Shown: positions 48,609-59,205, counted from the first letter of the stretch. The stretch: DNA of 64,000 nt from Pyxicephalus adspersus (GCF_032062135.1 NC_092859.1:65577550-65641549); one strand, 5' to 3'. The notes: generated from the letters alone by a model not told the origin. Program-made: numbers and translations.

Positions 48609-49600
48609 CTTTTTTTACAGAAATACAGAAACTTTTCTGTTTATTTTGATAGGTAGAAAGTATGATCAGAATTAATTCTCTGTATTTTTTTTACAGAAAT
48701 ACAGATATTTTTCTCTTTATTTTGACAGGTAGCAAGTGTTATCAGAATTAATTCTCTGTATTTTTTTTTACAGAAATACAGAAATTTTTCTGTTTATTTT
48801 GATAGGTTGCAAGTATGATCAGAATTAATTCTCTGTATTTTTTTTACAGAAATACAGAAATTTTTCTGTTTATTCTCATAGGTAGCAAGTGTTATCAGAG
48901 AATAATTTTCTGCATTTGTTTTACAGAAAAACAGAAATTTTTTCTGTTTATTTTGATAGGTAGCAAGTGTTATTAGAATTATTTCTCTGTATTTTTTTTT
49001 ACAGAAATACAGAAATTTTTCTGTTTATTTTGATAGGTAGCAAGTGATATCCAAAATAATTATTTGTATTTTTCTTACAGAAATATAAAAATTTTAAGGT
49101 TTATTTTGATGGATAGCAAGTTGCTATCTATGAAAATACACAGAAAATTTTCTGTATTTCTGTAAAAAAATGCAGAGAATTAATTCTGATACCACTTGCT
49201 ATCTGTCAAAATAAACTGAATTTTTTTTATTTCTGTAAAAAATGTTTGTATCTTCGTATCTTTCCTAAAACCCATAAAAAATTCAGTATTTATCGCCAAA
49301 AAATAGAGATATTTCTTTCCGATCCCACTTTGCTATATATGATTTGCTATATCTGATAGCACTTTGTATCGATCCAAAAGACCATAAAAACTTAAATATT
49401 TCTATAAAGAAAATACAGATCTTTAGTACTGAATCCACTCTTCTATATATCCCTAAAGCCATAAAAATGTATGTATTATTATACAAACAATACAGATATT
49501 TAATTCTGATAGCACTTGGATATGTATCCTAAAACCCATAAAAACGTATGTATTTATGTGGGACAAATACATATATTTAACTGTGATAGCACTTGCTGGA
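48609..49600. repeat. Satellite 1 array as an inverted repeat (element B)
   Basis: Forward units (GATAGGTAGCAAGTGTTATC, about 76 bp each, about 6-7 units) run to 49119. Reverse, more diverged units run from 49121. The centre is GGATAGCAAGTTGCTATC. The order satellite 1 then satellite 3a is the same as in element A. Confidence 0.85.
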
Positions 49601-49659
49601 TATCCACAAATGAAAAAAAATTGATGTATTTCCCCACGTATTTCACCAAGTACCTTAAC

Positions 49660-51350
49660 CTTTTATGTGGTTTCACTACATAGTAGGTATGGAAAGTGTG
49701 ATTTTCATTAATCCATTAATGTCTCAATTAGCTATAGCTTCCACACTGTCCATAGAGTTTATGGCCTCAACCTCCAATGTGGTCCACGCTCCGTACCAGG
49801 GACCAACGCCTCCTACTGCCTGTTACTGCTGCCGCCTTCCCAGTACCCAACTCTAGATGCAAGATACTAATGTAGTCCACGATCCATCTCAGAGCCCACC
49901 GCCTCCTCCTCCTGCTTGTAAATGATTCTGCCGCCGGCACAGTACCTGACTTTAGATGCCAGAAACTAATGCCGTCCATACTCCGTCTCAGGACATCACC
50001 TTCTCCTCCTGCTGTAAATGATGCTGCCACCTGCCCAGTACCTGACTTTATATGCCAGACAATAATGCCGTCCATACTCCGTTTCAGAGCCCACCGCCTC
50101 CTCCTCCTGCTGTAAATGCTGCTGCCTGCCCAGTACCTGACTTTGGATGACAGACAATAATGCCGTCCATATTCCGTCTCAGAGCCCACCGCCTTCTCCT
50201 CCTCCTGTCAAAGATGCTGCCGCCTGCCCAGTACCTGACTTTAGATGCTGGAAAATAATGCCGTCCATACTCGGTTTCAGAGTCCATCGCCTCCTCCTTC
50301 TGCTGTAAATGATGCTGCCACCTGCCCAGTACCTGACTTTAGATGCCAGAAACTAATGCCGTCCATTTTCCCTCTCAGAACCCACCGCCTCCTCCTCCTG
50401 CTGTAAATGATGCTGCCGCCTGCCCAGTACCTGACTTTAAATGCCAGACAATAATGCCGTCCACACTCCATCTCAGAGCCCACCGACTCCTCTTCCAGCT
50501 GTAAATGATGCTGCTGCCTGCCCAGTACCTGACTTTAAATGCCAGACACTAATGCCATCCACACTTCATCTCAGAGCCCACCGCCTCCTCCTCCTGCTGT
50601 AAATGATGCTGCCGCCTGCCCAGTACCTGACTTTAAATGCCAGACACTAATGCCGTCCACACTCCATCTCAGAGCCCACCGACTCCTCCTCCTGCTGTAA
50701 ATGATGCTGCCGCCTGCCCAGTACCTAACTTTAAATGCCAGATACTAATGCCGTCCACACTCCATCTCAGAGCCCACCGCCTCCTCCTCCTGCTGTAAAT
50801 GATGCTGCCCCCTGCCCAGTACCTGACTTTAGATGCCAGACACTAATGCCGTCCACACTCCATCTCAGAGCCCACCGACTCCTCCTCCTGCTGTAAATGA
50901 TGCTGCCCCCTGCCCAGTACCTGACTTTAGATGCCAGACAATAATGCCGTACATACTCCGTCTTAGAGCTATCCGCCTTCGAATCATGCTGTTAATGCTG
51001 CTGCCTGCCTAGTACCCAACTCTAGAAGCCAATTACTAATGTCGTCCACACTCCATCTCAGGGCTAAATGCCTCCTCCTCATGCTCTTACTGATGCTGCC
51101 CAGTACCCAACTCTAGATGCCAGTTACTAATGCCATCCACACTACATCTCAGGGCCCACTGCCTCCTTCTTCTGCTGTTGCTGCCGCCTGCCCAATAACC
51201 AGCTCTAGATGCGAGTTCCCAATGCAGTTCCCGCTCTGTCTCAGAGCCCACCGCCTCCTCCTCCTGCTGTAAATGATGCTGACACCTGCCCAGTAGCAAA
51301 CTCTAGATGCCAGATACTAATGCCGTCCACACTTTGTTCCAGAGCCCACC
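49660..51350. repeat. Satellite 3a array, 99-bp units (element B)
   Basis: A leader module (CATAGTAGGTATGGAAAGTG, GATTTTCATTAATCCATT, GTTTATGGCCTCAACCTCCA) is followed by about 15 units of about 99 bp with CAGTACCTGACTTTAAATGC and CTGTAAATGATGCTGCCGCC. The middle units (about 50380-50940) are almost identical. Confidence 0.88.
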
Positions 51351-51354
51351 ACCT

Positions 51355-52050
51355 CCTCCTCCCAGTACCCAGCTCTAGATGCCAGACTATACTCCAGCTC
51401 AACAGGGTCTTTTTTCCCCGCTGGTTCCTCCAAGCCCAATACCTTAATGTGGTTTTGCTACATAGTAGGTAGGGACAGATTGGAATCTCGCTCATCCATT
51501 CATGTCTCCATTAGCTACTGCCTCTACATTGTCCATATCGGTGATGGCTTTACATGGTAATGCCCTCCTTGCTCCGTCTCAAGGCCCACCACCTCCTCCT
51601 CCCAGTACCCAGCTCTAGATGCCAGGCTATACTCCAGCTTAACAGGGTCTTCTTTCCCCGCTGATTCCGCCAAGCCCAATCCCTTTCATGTGGTTTCGCT
51701 ACATAGTAGGTAGGGACAGATTGGAATCTCGCTCATCCATTCATGTCTCCATTAGCTACTGCCTCTACATTATCCATAAAGGTGATGGCCTTCTGTTGTA
51801 ATGCACTCCTTGTTCCGTCTCACGACCCACCGCCTCCTCCTCCCAGTACCCAGCTATAGATTCCAGTTAACAATGCCATCCACACTACTCAGGGCCCACC
51901 GCCTACTCTTCTTGCTTTTACTGCTGCTGCCTGTCCACTGTCCAATACCCAGCTCTAGATGCCAGACTAGACTCAAGCTCAATACGATTTTCTTTCCCCA
52001 CTGATTCCGCCAACCCCCATTTCCTTTCATGTGCTTTCACTTGATACCTG
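51355..52050. repeat. About 240-bp tandem repeat, 2-3 copies (element B)
   Basis: Units combine the array motif (CTCTAGATGCCAG, ACTATACTCCAGCT, AACAGGGTCTT) with the leader module (GGACAGATTGGAATCTCGCT, CATCCATTCATGTCTCCATT). Clear copies begin at about 51370 and 51610; a partial third begins at about 51950. Confidence 0.8.
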
Positions 52051-52339
52051 GCACTAAGACAGAGTGTGGAAGGCATTAGTAACTGGCATCTAGAGCTGGG
52101 TGTAGTGCATCTTTAATGACACCCCGAAGTGTGTAAACTGAAATTCGTGATTGAATGTAGAAGGCCAAATCTTCTGCTTCATCCATCGGTACCACACTTT
52201 ATTGTACTGAATTTCTGTGTATGTTACTCCGGAACTGGGACGTGGGACAGCAGTCCCTCTGTATATGTTGGGGGGATGAGATGTGAAACACCGGTATAGT
52301 TAATGGGAACCGAGAGGTCCTGGATGACCACATTGAGCA

Positions 52340-53075
52340 ATGAAGTTATTGAGCTCAGCAGACGTCTGGAGACTTCTACACAAAAAGTATGTGGCCATCC
52401 TGGGAGACTCCATTCAAAGATCTGTCAACAAGGGTCTTGTGAAAATACCGCAGAATGATTACTTTCGGACTGAGAAGCAGCTGAAATGGAAGGTTAACAT
52501 GTCATTTGCAAACGACACGTTGCGAGATCTCTGGCTGAAATGCACAATGCCATAATTTAATGCCATGTGCGTCATTACAGAACTGACCACCAAGTTGTTC
52601 TATTTCCTTACCCGTGTTTGTTCGAAGTACATAGAGAACGTGCTGGCCAACTTCAAACATGGACCCTAGCCCGACGTTGTCATCATCACCTCGTGTATAT
52701 AGGATGATAGCAGGTATCATGATGAGCAATCAGTCACTGCCAATTTACAAAACCAACATGGACCACCTGTTTATTCGGCTCACCGAGGTGCTGAGCCTCA
52801 AATGTCTGTTGATATGCAACACGTTCATGTATGTTGGATTCAAAGCTGTTGAAGTGCTAGAGTACCCCATTCCTATTGTGCGTTGAGACATCATAGAAGG
52901 CAATTTCAACAGCACCACACTGGCATATTTGCACCAATTGGATGTGATTGACTTGCACTTCCACTTACTCTTCAAGCTGCGCCCCAGGGTTAAAGATGCC
53001 ACCCACTTGAATCAGCTGGCTCATCGGAAGTATACCTGCATCCTGATGGCTGTTATTGATTAGGCCTGGGGCATG
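52340..53075 (+). pseudogene. PCED1: Captured PCED1/FAM113 (PC-esterase) fragment
   Basis: PCED1A/B are vertebrate proteins with the SGNH-fold PC-esterase domain; their substrate is not established. From ATG 52340 one frame reads LHKKYVAILGDSIQRSVNKG, with the GDS nucleophile block, then LVKIPQND, EKQLKWKVNMSFANDTL. Shifted frames follow with FKHGP/PDVVIITSC (about 52650-52690), MDHLFIRLTEVLSLKCLLIC (about 52757-52816), DIIEGNFNSTTLAYLHQLDV (about 52889-52948), IDLHFH, and RVKDATHLNQLAHRK (about 52987-53031), covering the usual D-x-x-H box, and end AWG at about 53070. This spans most of the domain without an obvious intron. 52145-52339 may be attached 5' UTR. Flanking sequence on both sides is satellite 3 in reverse orientation. 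At least two frame changes and several stops: non-functional. Confidence 0.8.
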
Positions 53076-53129
53076 CAGCAGGAACAGCAGGAAGAGGAGG
53101 CGGTGGGCTTTGAGACGCAGCGTGTACAG

Positions 53130-53505
53130 CATTGGTAACTGGCATCTAGAGTTGGGTACTGGGCAGGCGGCAGCAGTAACAGCATGAGGAGGAGGCGGTG
53201 GGCCCTGAGACGGAGCAAGGAGGGCATGAGAAGTTGAGGCCATCACCTATATGGACAGTGTCGAAGCTGTAGCTATTGGAGACCTGAATGAATGAATGAA
53301 CGAGAATCCAATCTGTCCCTACCGAGATTGTAATCTCGTTGATCCATTCATGTCTCCAATAGCTACAGCTTCAACACTGTCCATATAGGTGATGGCCTCA
53401 ACCTCTAATGCCGTCCTTGCTCCTTCTCAGGACCCACCGCCTCCTCCTCATGCTGTAACTGATGCCTCCTGCCCAGTTCCCAACTCTGGATGCCAGTTAC
53501 AAATG
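53130..53505. repeat. Large palindrome (about 180-bp arms)
   Basis: The left arm (53130-53310) and right arm (53340-53505) are near reverse complements. Shared blocks: CTATTGGAGACC/GTCTCCAATAG, AGGCCATCACCTATATGGAC/GTCCATATAGGTGATGGCCT, GGAGGAGGCGGTGGG/CCCACCGCCTCCTCC. Centre at about 53325. Each arm is leader module plus one satellite 3 unit. Confidence 0.85.
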
Positions 53506-53559
53506 CAATCCCCGCTCCATTTCAGTGCCCACTGTCTCCCCCTACTGCTGCTGCTGCTG

Positions 53560-54035
53560 CCACCTGTCACTTGTAACGTATAACAGAGCTTTGTAGCTGG
53601 CTAATTTTTGGACTGAAAGACCGCCCTCTGAGACCTCTACCTGTACTCTGAAACCTGTGTATGGCTTGTAACGGAGCGTTGAAACCTGGTGGCTAATCTT
53701 TGGACCAGAGGAACCCCCTCATGTTCCTCTCTGCCTCTACTCGGAGACCGTGTAAAATCTGGCATGTTACCTTGGCCGCCACATAAAATGGCCTTGCCAG
53801 CAACAGCAAAAAGACCTTATTTTTTTTTTTACTTGTAAAGTGTTGTGCAGAGCTGGGCGAGTCTTCTTGACATGTCTTTTTAAATGTATTTATAGGCTGT
53901 AGAAGCTCTCCACCGACCCGAATAACAACCCGAATTTTTACCACATTGACTTTAATGAAGTTCGAATTCGATGTTCAAACACCCGAATAATTATGCATTA
54001 TTCGAATCGAATAGTGAGCTATTCGACCAACACCA
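53560..54035. repeat. hAT B 3' UTR and right terminus
   Basis: Diverged CTTGTAACGGAGC / CTCTGAGACCTCTACCTG units resemble the transposase 3' UTR at 47890-48005 (TTGCAATGGAACTGTG). They are followed by CCGACCCGAATAACAACCCG and the TIR. So the arrays lie between 3' UTR and right end. Confidence 0.6.
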
Positions 54036-54377
54036 CCTAAAACCCTTCACTGCCTGTCTCACTAAAAACTCCTTTCTCAAATCCCTCAAGCTCATTGATT
54101 TGAACAGAAAGGCCAAGCCTGCTAATTTTTTATTCATAACCGTCACAGACAGCTGCTCAAAACAGCAACACAAAAAATAAATTAGCACACCCTGAAAGTC
54201 ATTTTCTGACCTGGCCCCTCCACACTCCTCACAAAATTCCCACCATTCCTTCCATACCGCAGAATATGCCAACCAAGTAGCCAGACTCACTGAACACCAA
54301 ATCATACCCGCTACGATGCCAAGGGGATCTTCCACAGTTCCTGAGAATGAGGGACCAGCTGCTGGAATCGCTCCCAC
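54036..54377 (-). pseudogene. Tyrosine recombinase, N-terminal part (5' of hAT B)
   Basis: The core-binding (SAM-like) half of the integrase: SLATWLAYSAVWKEWWEFCE, YFLCCCFEQLSVTVMNKKLA, then LVRQAVKGFR at the breakpoint. The frame runs into hAT B at the CCTAAAA duplicate (54036-54042). The catalytic half continues in the same frame at 45987. Confidence 0.85.
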
Positions 54378-55880
54378 TGAAACTGAGACAGAGAGTCAGC
54401 TATAGTGTTGACAGTACCAGGGATATGCACAGCACACACCGCAATGTTCCAGCGAAGGCAACAAAAAAACAACTGTCTCAGCAAGCTAATCACCGGCGGC
54501 CAAGAGGCCAAATAGGTGTTCACCACCTGATCCACTCACAAATTGTCATAGCAAAACCTTATCCGCGTATTCGCCAGCTCTGCCCCCCACAACTCCAGCG
54601 CTACCACAATGGGGAACAGTTCTAAGGCTGCCAAATTCGACACCAAACCCGCCTCCCTCCACGACTCAGGCCAAGGTTCGGCACTCCATTTACTTTGCCA
54701 AAAGGCCCCGTACTCAGATGCTCCTGCCCCATCTGTAAATAGCTCCAGGTCCACATTAGAAACCAGGCCCCGCTAACCAAACTGGCCGCTTTTTGTACAC
54801 ATTTAAAAATCTCTTCCAAACCTACAAATCCTCCCTCAATTCCATGTGCAGCTGAAAAAAATGCCCCGGGCAACTCACCCCCACTGTAGCCGCAGCCAAT
54901 CTCCTCATGAAAATCTGTTCCATAGGCATGATCCGGCAGGCAAAGTTTAACTTAACCAAGAATGACTGCATGTCCCTCAAAGTAAGTTTCCTCCTGTCAA
55001 CCGCACTGGCCACTTAATTCTGTAATGCCTCCAACTTGTCTTCTGGCAATCGACACTCCATCGCCACGGTGTCAATTGTGATCCCCAGAAAAACCAACTC
55101 CGTCGTCGGGCCCTCCGATTTATTCTTCGCCAATGGCACGCCAAACTTGTCTGCCAAAAAGTCAAATGTCACCACCAACACAATACACATCGCTGTTCCA
55201 GGTGGCCCGATGAATAGAAAATCATGCAGGTAATGGATGACCGAATCCACCCTGGCTACCTCCGGCATGGCGCATTCCAAAAACGAACTGAAAGTTTCAA
55301 ACAGCGCACACAACAAAGAGCACCCCATTGGCAAACAGCGCTCCCTATAGAAGGCTCCCTCCCACATTCAACCCAAAAAGCACTGACTATCCGGGTGCAT
55401 CGGTAACAACAGAAAGGCTGCGTTTATGTCCGCTTTTGCCAATAGGGCTCCCCTGTCATACTTACAAACCCATTTTAGTGCGCTGTCCAACGACATATAG
55501 GATACGGAACATAGGCGGGGTCTATCGCCTCATTCACTGATGCACCAGCCGGGAATGACAAATGGTGAATAAGCTGAAATTTGTTTGGCTCCTTCTTGGG
55601 CACCACCCCTAAAGGAGAAATCACCAACCCCTCCACTGGTCACGTTAGGAAGGGCCCCCAATCCTGCCCAACCTCACCTCATACCTCAATTTCTCCCCCA
55701 CCACCTCCGGATGTAATCTCGCAGACTTCAAATTCCTTGTCACTGGCGGGGGCCTCTTCAAGAAATTCAAAAACCCTCTGTAATTCCTCCTCTAAAAACT
55801 TAGAAGCTGCCTGGTCCGGACACCTACTTAAAAAAGGGCGCATTTGGAGCTACCATCACCGGCGTCATCCCTCTTTCCCC
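54378..55880 (-). pseudogene. YR retroelement reverse transcriptase-RNase H, decayed
   Basis: RT makes the element cDNA and RNase H removes the RNA strand. RT palm/finger motifs: ISPLGVVPKKEPNKFQLIHH (about 55622-55560) and LPMGCSLLCALFETFSSFLE (about 55330-55271). The active-site box reads YLHDFLFIG (about 55228-55200); the family usually has YLDDFL, so one catalytic Asp is His. RNase H: LELFTDGAGASEYGAFW (about 54748-54698), LAALELFPIVVALELWG, and a C-terminal VHIPGTVNTIADSLSQFQ (about 54435-54380). Several frameshifts split it into frames at 55367-55014, 54754-54536 and 54535-54311. Confidence 0.8.
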
Positions 55881-55904
55881 CGAAGACCACCCCATTTCCA
55901 CTGT

Positions 55905-56860
55905 CTACCTAAAAACAGCGGGTTGCTCCATGTATACCCCCACATTTTGCACATTCGTGCTTGAACCAGCAAGCATGGCTGAACTTGCAGCCGCCTTCAT
56001 TAAATGGCCAACACCCCCCCTTCTTACGGAAGGCCCCCCCAGAAAGGGCTGCACACACCCGTTCCTCCCTGGCATCATCAGCTGCATCCACAAGCCAATG
56101 TCCTTGTGATCTCACCAAATCGAAGGACGACACGCCTTACGCTGCCTAAACTGCTTGTCATATTTGAGCCACGCCACCTCCCCATATGTCCTATATGCCT
56201 CCCCAATGACGTCCAAATAACAGAACGGCCAAGCAGTGCCCCGGTTCCTTTTCCCCCAGCACACTTGCAAAAATCGCAAACGCTTGCAACCAATTAGCAA
56301 ACATCAAGGGATCAACCTGTGCCGCTTCAACTCCTCCTCCTTCCGCCACTCACCTGGAGACCGGTCCAATTGAAAACGCTCCAGCGGCAACAATGTAAAA
56401 AGTCTGATCCTCCAGGTGCCCTGTTCCTCTCTAGGTCCCCTGCACCTGCCGACCGATTCAGAGAGCCCGGTGGCTCCCTCCTATTGTGGCCAGAGCCCCA
56501 CAACTCTGCTCCTCTGCTGGACTCAGGTAATCCACCCTGGGTTGCCCCCCCACTGAAGCGCCCTCGTCCACGTGCCGGCGCATGCTGCCTTCCATTAAAG
56601 TAAGCCTCCTCGGGGCTTGCACCACTAATCTCACAGGGTGAGAAGGAGAAGACCTCTGCCTTCACCCCCCCTCCCACCCTAGGGCTCCGCCGGAGAAGAG
56701 GATTCCTTCCAGCTAACCCAGCCTCAGCAGCAAGAACCCGCTAAAGACCTTGGAGGGTCCCTAATGGGGCTCCTAGTGGGGCGTTGAGCCCTGGCGGGGT
56801 TTAGGGCTCAGGCGCCCCGGAGGCCTAGATCTCCGAGGCCCTGTAGTGCAGTCTCTATCT
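55905..56860 (-). pseudogene. YR retroelement Gag-like protein, decayed
   Basis: Gag-like proteins of these elements bind element RNA. On the minus strand a Gly/Arg-rich N-terminal region (56677-56327) leads into a helical region with WLKYDKQFRQRKA-like sequence in shifted frames (56300-56100). It ends in a Cys/His cluster CWPFNEGGCKFSHACWFKHE followed by CAKCGGIHGATRCF (about 56035-55912), which resembles paired zinc knuckles. At least two frameshifts. The N-terminal start is not determined. Confidence 0.65.
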
Positions 56861-57196
56861 GATCCTGAAGCTATCCAGGCCCCCGGTCCTCTTCAGCTGC
56901 CCTTAATTGCGACAACAAAGCATCAATGTCCGCCATGTGCTCCTGTAACATACTGGACTAACAAAAACGTCTTTCTTTCTCTCCGTCCCATTGAAAAAAG
57001 ACCCTCCCCTTCTGACTCACCCCCTTTTCCACTCTTCTTATCCTTCCCCCCTGTAAGTCACTTCCAGGCATACTATTCAGCAACTCCCCCCTTTCTCTAT
57101 GTTAACTCTTAACCCTTCCACTGCCTGCTCCCAATCCTTTCCCAGTCATGCAAGCCTTCCACTATTCTTCACTTCATTCCCCGCTCCAGGCCTTAC

Positions 57197-57672
57197 TGGA
57201 TAAATTCAAGCTTTAATATTGCCGATGTCGAATTTCAACCTTTCTATCTGAATGTTGCAGCAAAAATCTAGACTGATCAGACCAGCCAATGTTTTTCAAA
57301 TATTCCTTTTCAAAATTGGTCAGCCTGTGCAAACCGTAGCTGAAAGGAATGTCATTTAAGGTGGTCTCCTGCTGCTCTTGCCCATCTGATTCAGGGCTTG
57401 ATGTGTGTTGCTTGTTGATGTTTTTCTGCTTACTGCGTATCGAGTAGATATTTGAACAGCGGTTGTCTTTCTTTTAGCTCATTAGACTAACCATTCTCCT
57501 TTGACCTCTGGCATTACTAAGGCATTTTCACCCAGATATCTGCCACTTACTTAACATTAAGCCTTTTGAGATCATTCTCTGTAAACCTTAGAGATGGTTG
57601 TGCATGAAAATCAGATTAGCAGAAAAACAGATCAGCAGTTTCTGAATTACTGACCAACACGCCTGGCACAGG
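57197..57672 (-). pseudogene. Tc1-like transposase, N-terminal piece
   Basis: The minus frames give a helix-turn-helix region with TTISKVYRE, then QISTRYAVSRKTSTSNTHQA, MGKSSRRPP and WSDQSRFLLQHSDRKVEIR, the block that holds the first catalytic Asp. The piece stops at 57197, where the YR element starts; the next part of the protein is at 44212. The first 25-30 codons and right TIR are missing to the right of 57672. Stops and shifts are frequent. Confidence 0.78.
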
Positions 57673-58587
57673 GAAAGGACCCTGCTGGGGGGGGCTCATC
57701 TGCCAATGCCATGGACAATGTCCACTGTACAGATATCAGGCTCAGCGAAGTGGGCTGGTTGCTCTAAGCATGCAATGGGAGAGTGGGCAGGTTCTGGTAT
57801 CATGACATCACTAAAGAAGGAAGTTTCTTCCCCTTTGAGTGACACCTGGCTACCCGCGCATGCGCTGTCTGGAGCCAGTAATATTTAGTGGTCAGAAAAG
57901 GTTGGCGACCATGCTTTAGACAGAGTACTGCATTCTAGAATGGAATAGAAGTTCACATGCTCTCCCATTCCCAGATGGTTTAGGTATATTTATTGCAGGT
58001 AATTGGGAAAATGACAGCCTTAGTGAAGAATTGTTTTTCACATATTCCCCTGCCGAACTGATCATGAGTCAACCTCATTCAAATGATCGTAAAACATTTC
58101 AGAATAACTTTAGTGGAACACAATTAACTTCTAACTTCTAGCAATACCATTTTTTTTTTCATTTTTTTTCAAGGACACAGGAGAAATTTTTATACATGAA
58201 CATAAATAAAGGAACAGCATACAAACCAAAGTATTTTTTTGCTATAAAAGTGTAGTACTGTTATGTCACGAATATAATTTGTGATAGTTTATGTAAATAT
58301 TGATGGGTTAAATTTGAAGTGTACAAAGAGAGATAACACAGAGACTTGCAAGGAAAATTTAAAGATTATACTATTTAATAATAAAGGCAGATAGATAAAA
58401 CAATGCTGTAACAAAGAGTTAGATGTAACAAAAATACTTAGCTGCAGAACTGAGTTGCATTCATCTGAGGAGTCCCCTAGTTTAATGGCTTGGCAGATGA
58501 TCAAAAAACATGTTGCATGCGTTAAGTTCTAGTTGGGATTGTTTAATTAGGTGTGGCACTGTGTTTTAACATAGGAACTAAGACAAT
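57673..58587. other. No recognised gene; some repeat-like sequence
   Basis: 57673-57915 is G+C-rich and looks repeat-derived, but I cannot name it. The rest is AT-rich without features. Confidence 0.4.
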
Positions 58588-58938
58588 GCCCCTGATTCAT
58601 CAATAAAATCCGCGCTCGCTGAAAGCGCGAAAGTATGCGCGGCCATCGATCGCGGATTACCGCGGTCCGGACTCGAGTGTGCGCGTACACTCGCCTCACT
58701 GCCAGCCAGATTCCAGCCTTCACAATAGGGAGCGCGAATCTGCCAATTAAGGCGATTAGATTTCAGCTGCGCGATTAAGGAGAATCTCTAAAGCTCAATG
58801 ATGAGATCATAGCAATTAATTAGCGCGCACCTGCTCTCTGTTCTGTGGTTATTTACAGTCCTTTACAGGTCAATTAGAATCTTTAACATTAGATTTCAGC
58901 TGCGCGATTAAGGAGATTCTGCTTGATGAATCAGGGGC
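58588..58938. mobile_element. MITE with TGATTCATCAA ends and AAT duplication
   Basis: TIRs GCCCCTGATTCATCAA and TTGATGAATCAGGGGC, flanked by AAT on both sides (58585-58587, 58939-58941). The interior (CGCGGTCCGGACTCGAGTG, TCTGCCAATTAAGGCGATTA, GCACCTGCTCTCTGTTCTGT) matches the right end of the 25034-28598 element in reverse orientation. A 351-bp deletion derivative of that family. Confidence 0.85.
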
Positions 58939-58941
58939 AAT

Positions 58942-59205
58942 GGCCAGTGCTTGATCAGTACTTGACCAATGATCTTCCTTTACCCAGCATTTTACCTTAT
59001 AAGGATGCTAGTTAAAGGATGTGCTGCATTGCTTTAGGATGACCTCATTCAGGGTATAAATATACCAGTATATACTGGTAAAGCATTATTGTTGGTGAGA
59101 CATTATTGATAATAAATAAAATTGTGTTAACCCAACAAGTGCAACAATACTTTGGAGAAATAGAATATGAGTATCAAGAAATATTTATTAATTTATTCAT
59201 TTTGT
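58942..59205. other. No recognised gene or repeat
   Basis: Nothing recognised. Confidence 0.4.

Larger units (their letters stand above)
45988..54035 (+). mobile_element. hAT element B (8.05 kb) inside the YR gene
   Basis: Flanked by CCTAAAA at 45981-45987 and 54036-54042. hAT elements make 8-bp duplications; the eighth base differs. The right end, in reverse complement, starts TGGTGTTGGTCGAATAGC, a hAT terminus. The left end starts TGTTCGACCTGAATATGACC, aligned to hAT A from about 1692, so the outer bases of the left TIR are damaged or missing. The 5' leader is clearly homologous to hAT A. Contents: transposase remnant, TTAA MITE, satellite 1, satellite 3a, 250-bp repeats, PCED1 fragment and a large palindrome. 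Confidence 0.85.
44213..57196 (-). mobile_element. YR retroelement (Ngaro/DIRS-type), split by hAT B
   Basis: Order on the minus strand: Gag-like zinc-finger protein, RT, RNase H, tyrosine recombinase and SGNH hydrolase, as in vertebrate Ngaro-type elements. The Tc1-like sequence is interrupted exactly here: Tc1 reads up to 57197 (HSDRKVEIR region, then TTTATCCA) and resumes with TCATGCC at 44212, with no bases duplicated. YR elements integrate by recombinase and usually make no TSD, so this fits. Without the hAT insertion it would be about 4.93 kb, a normal size. Non-coding 3' part: 44213-44750, AT-rich. Confidence 0.85.
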
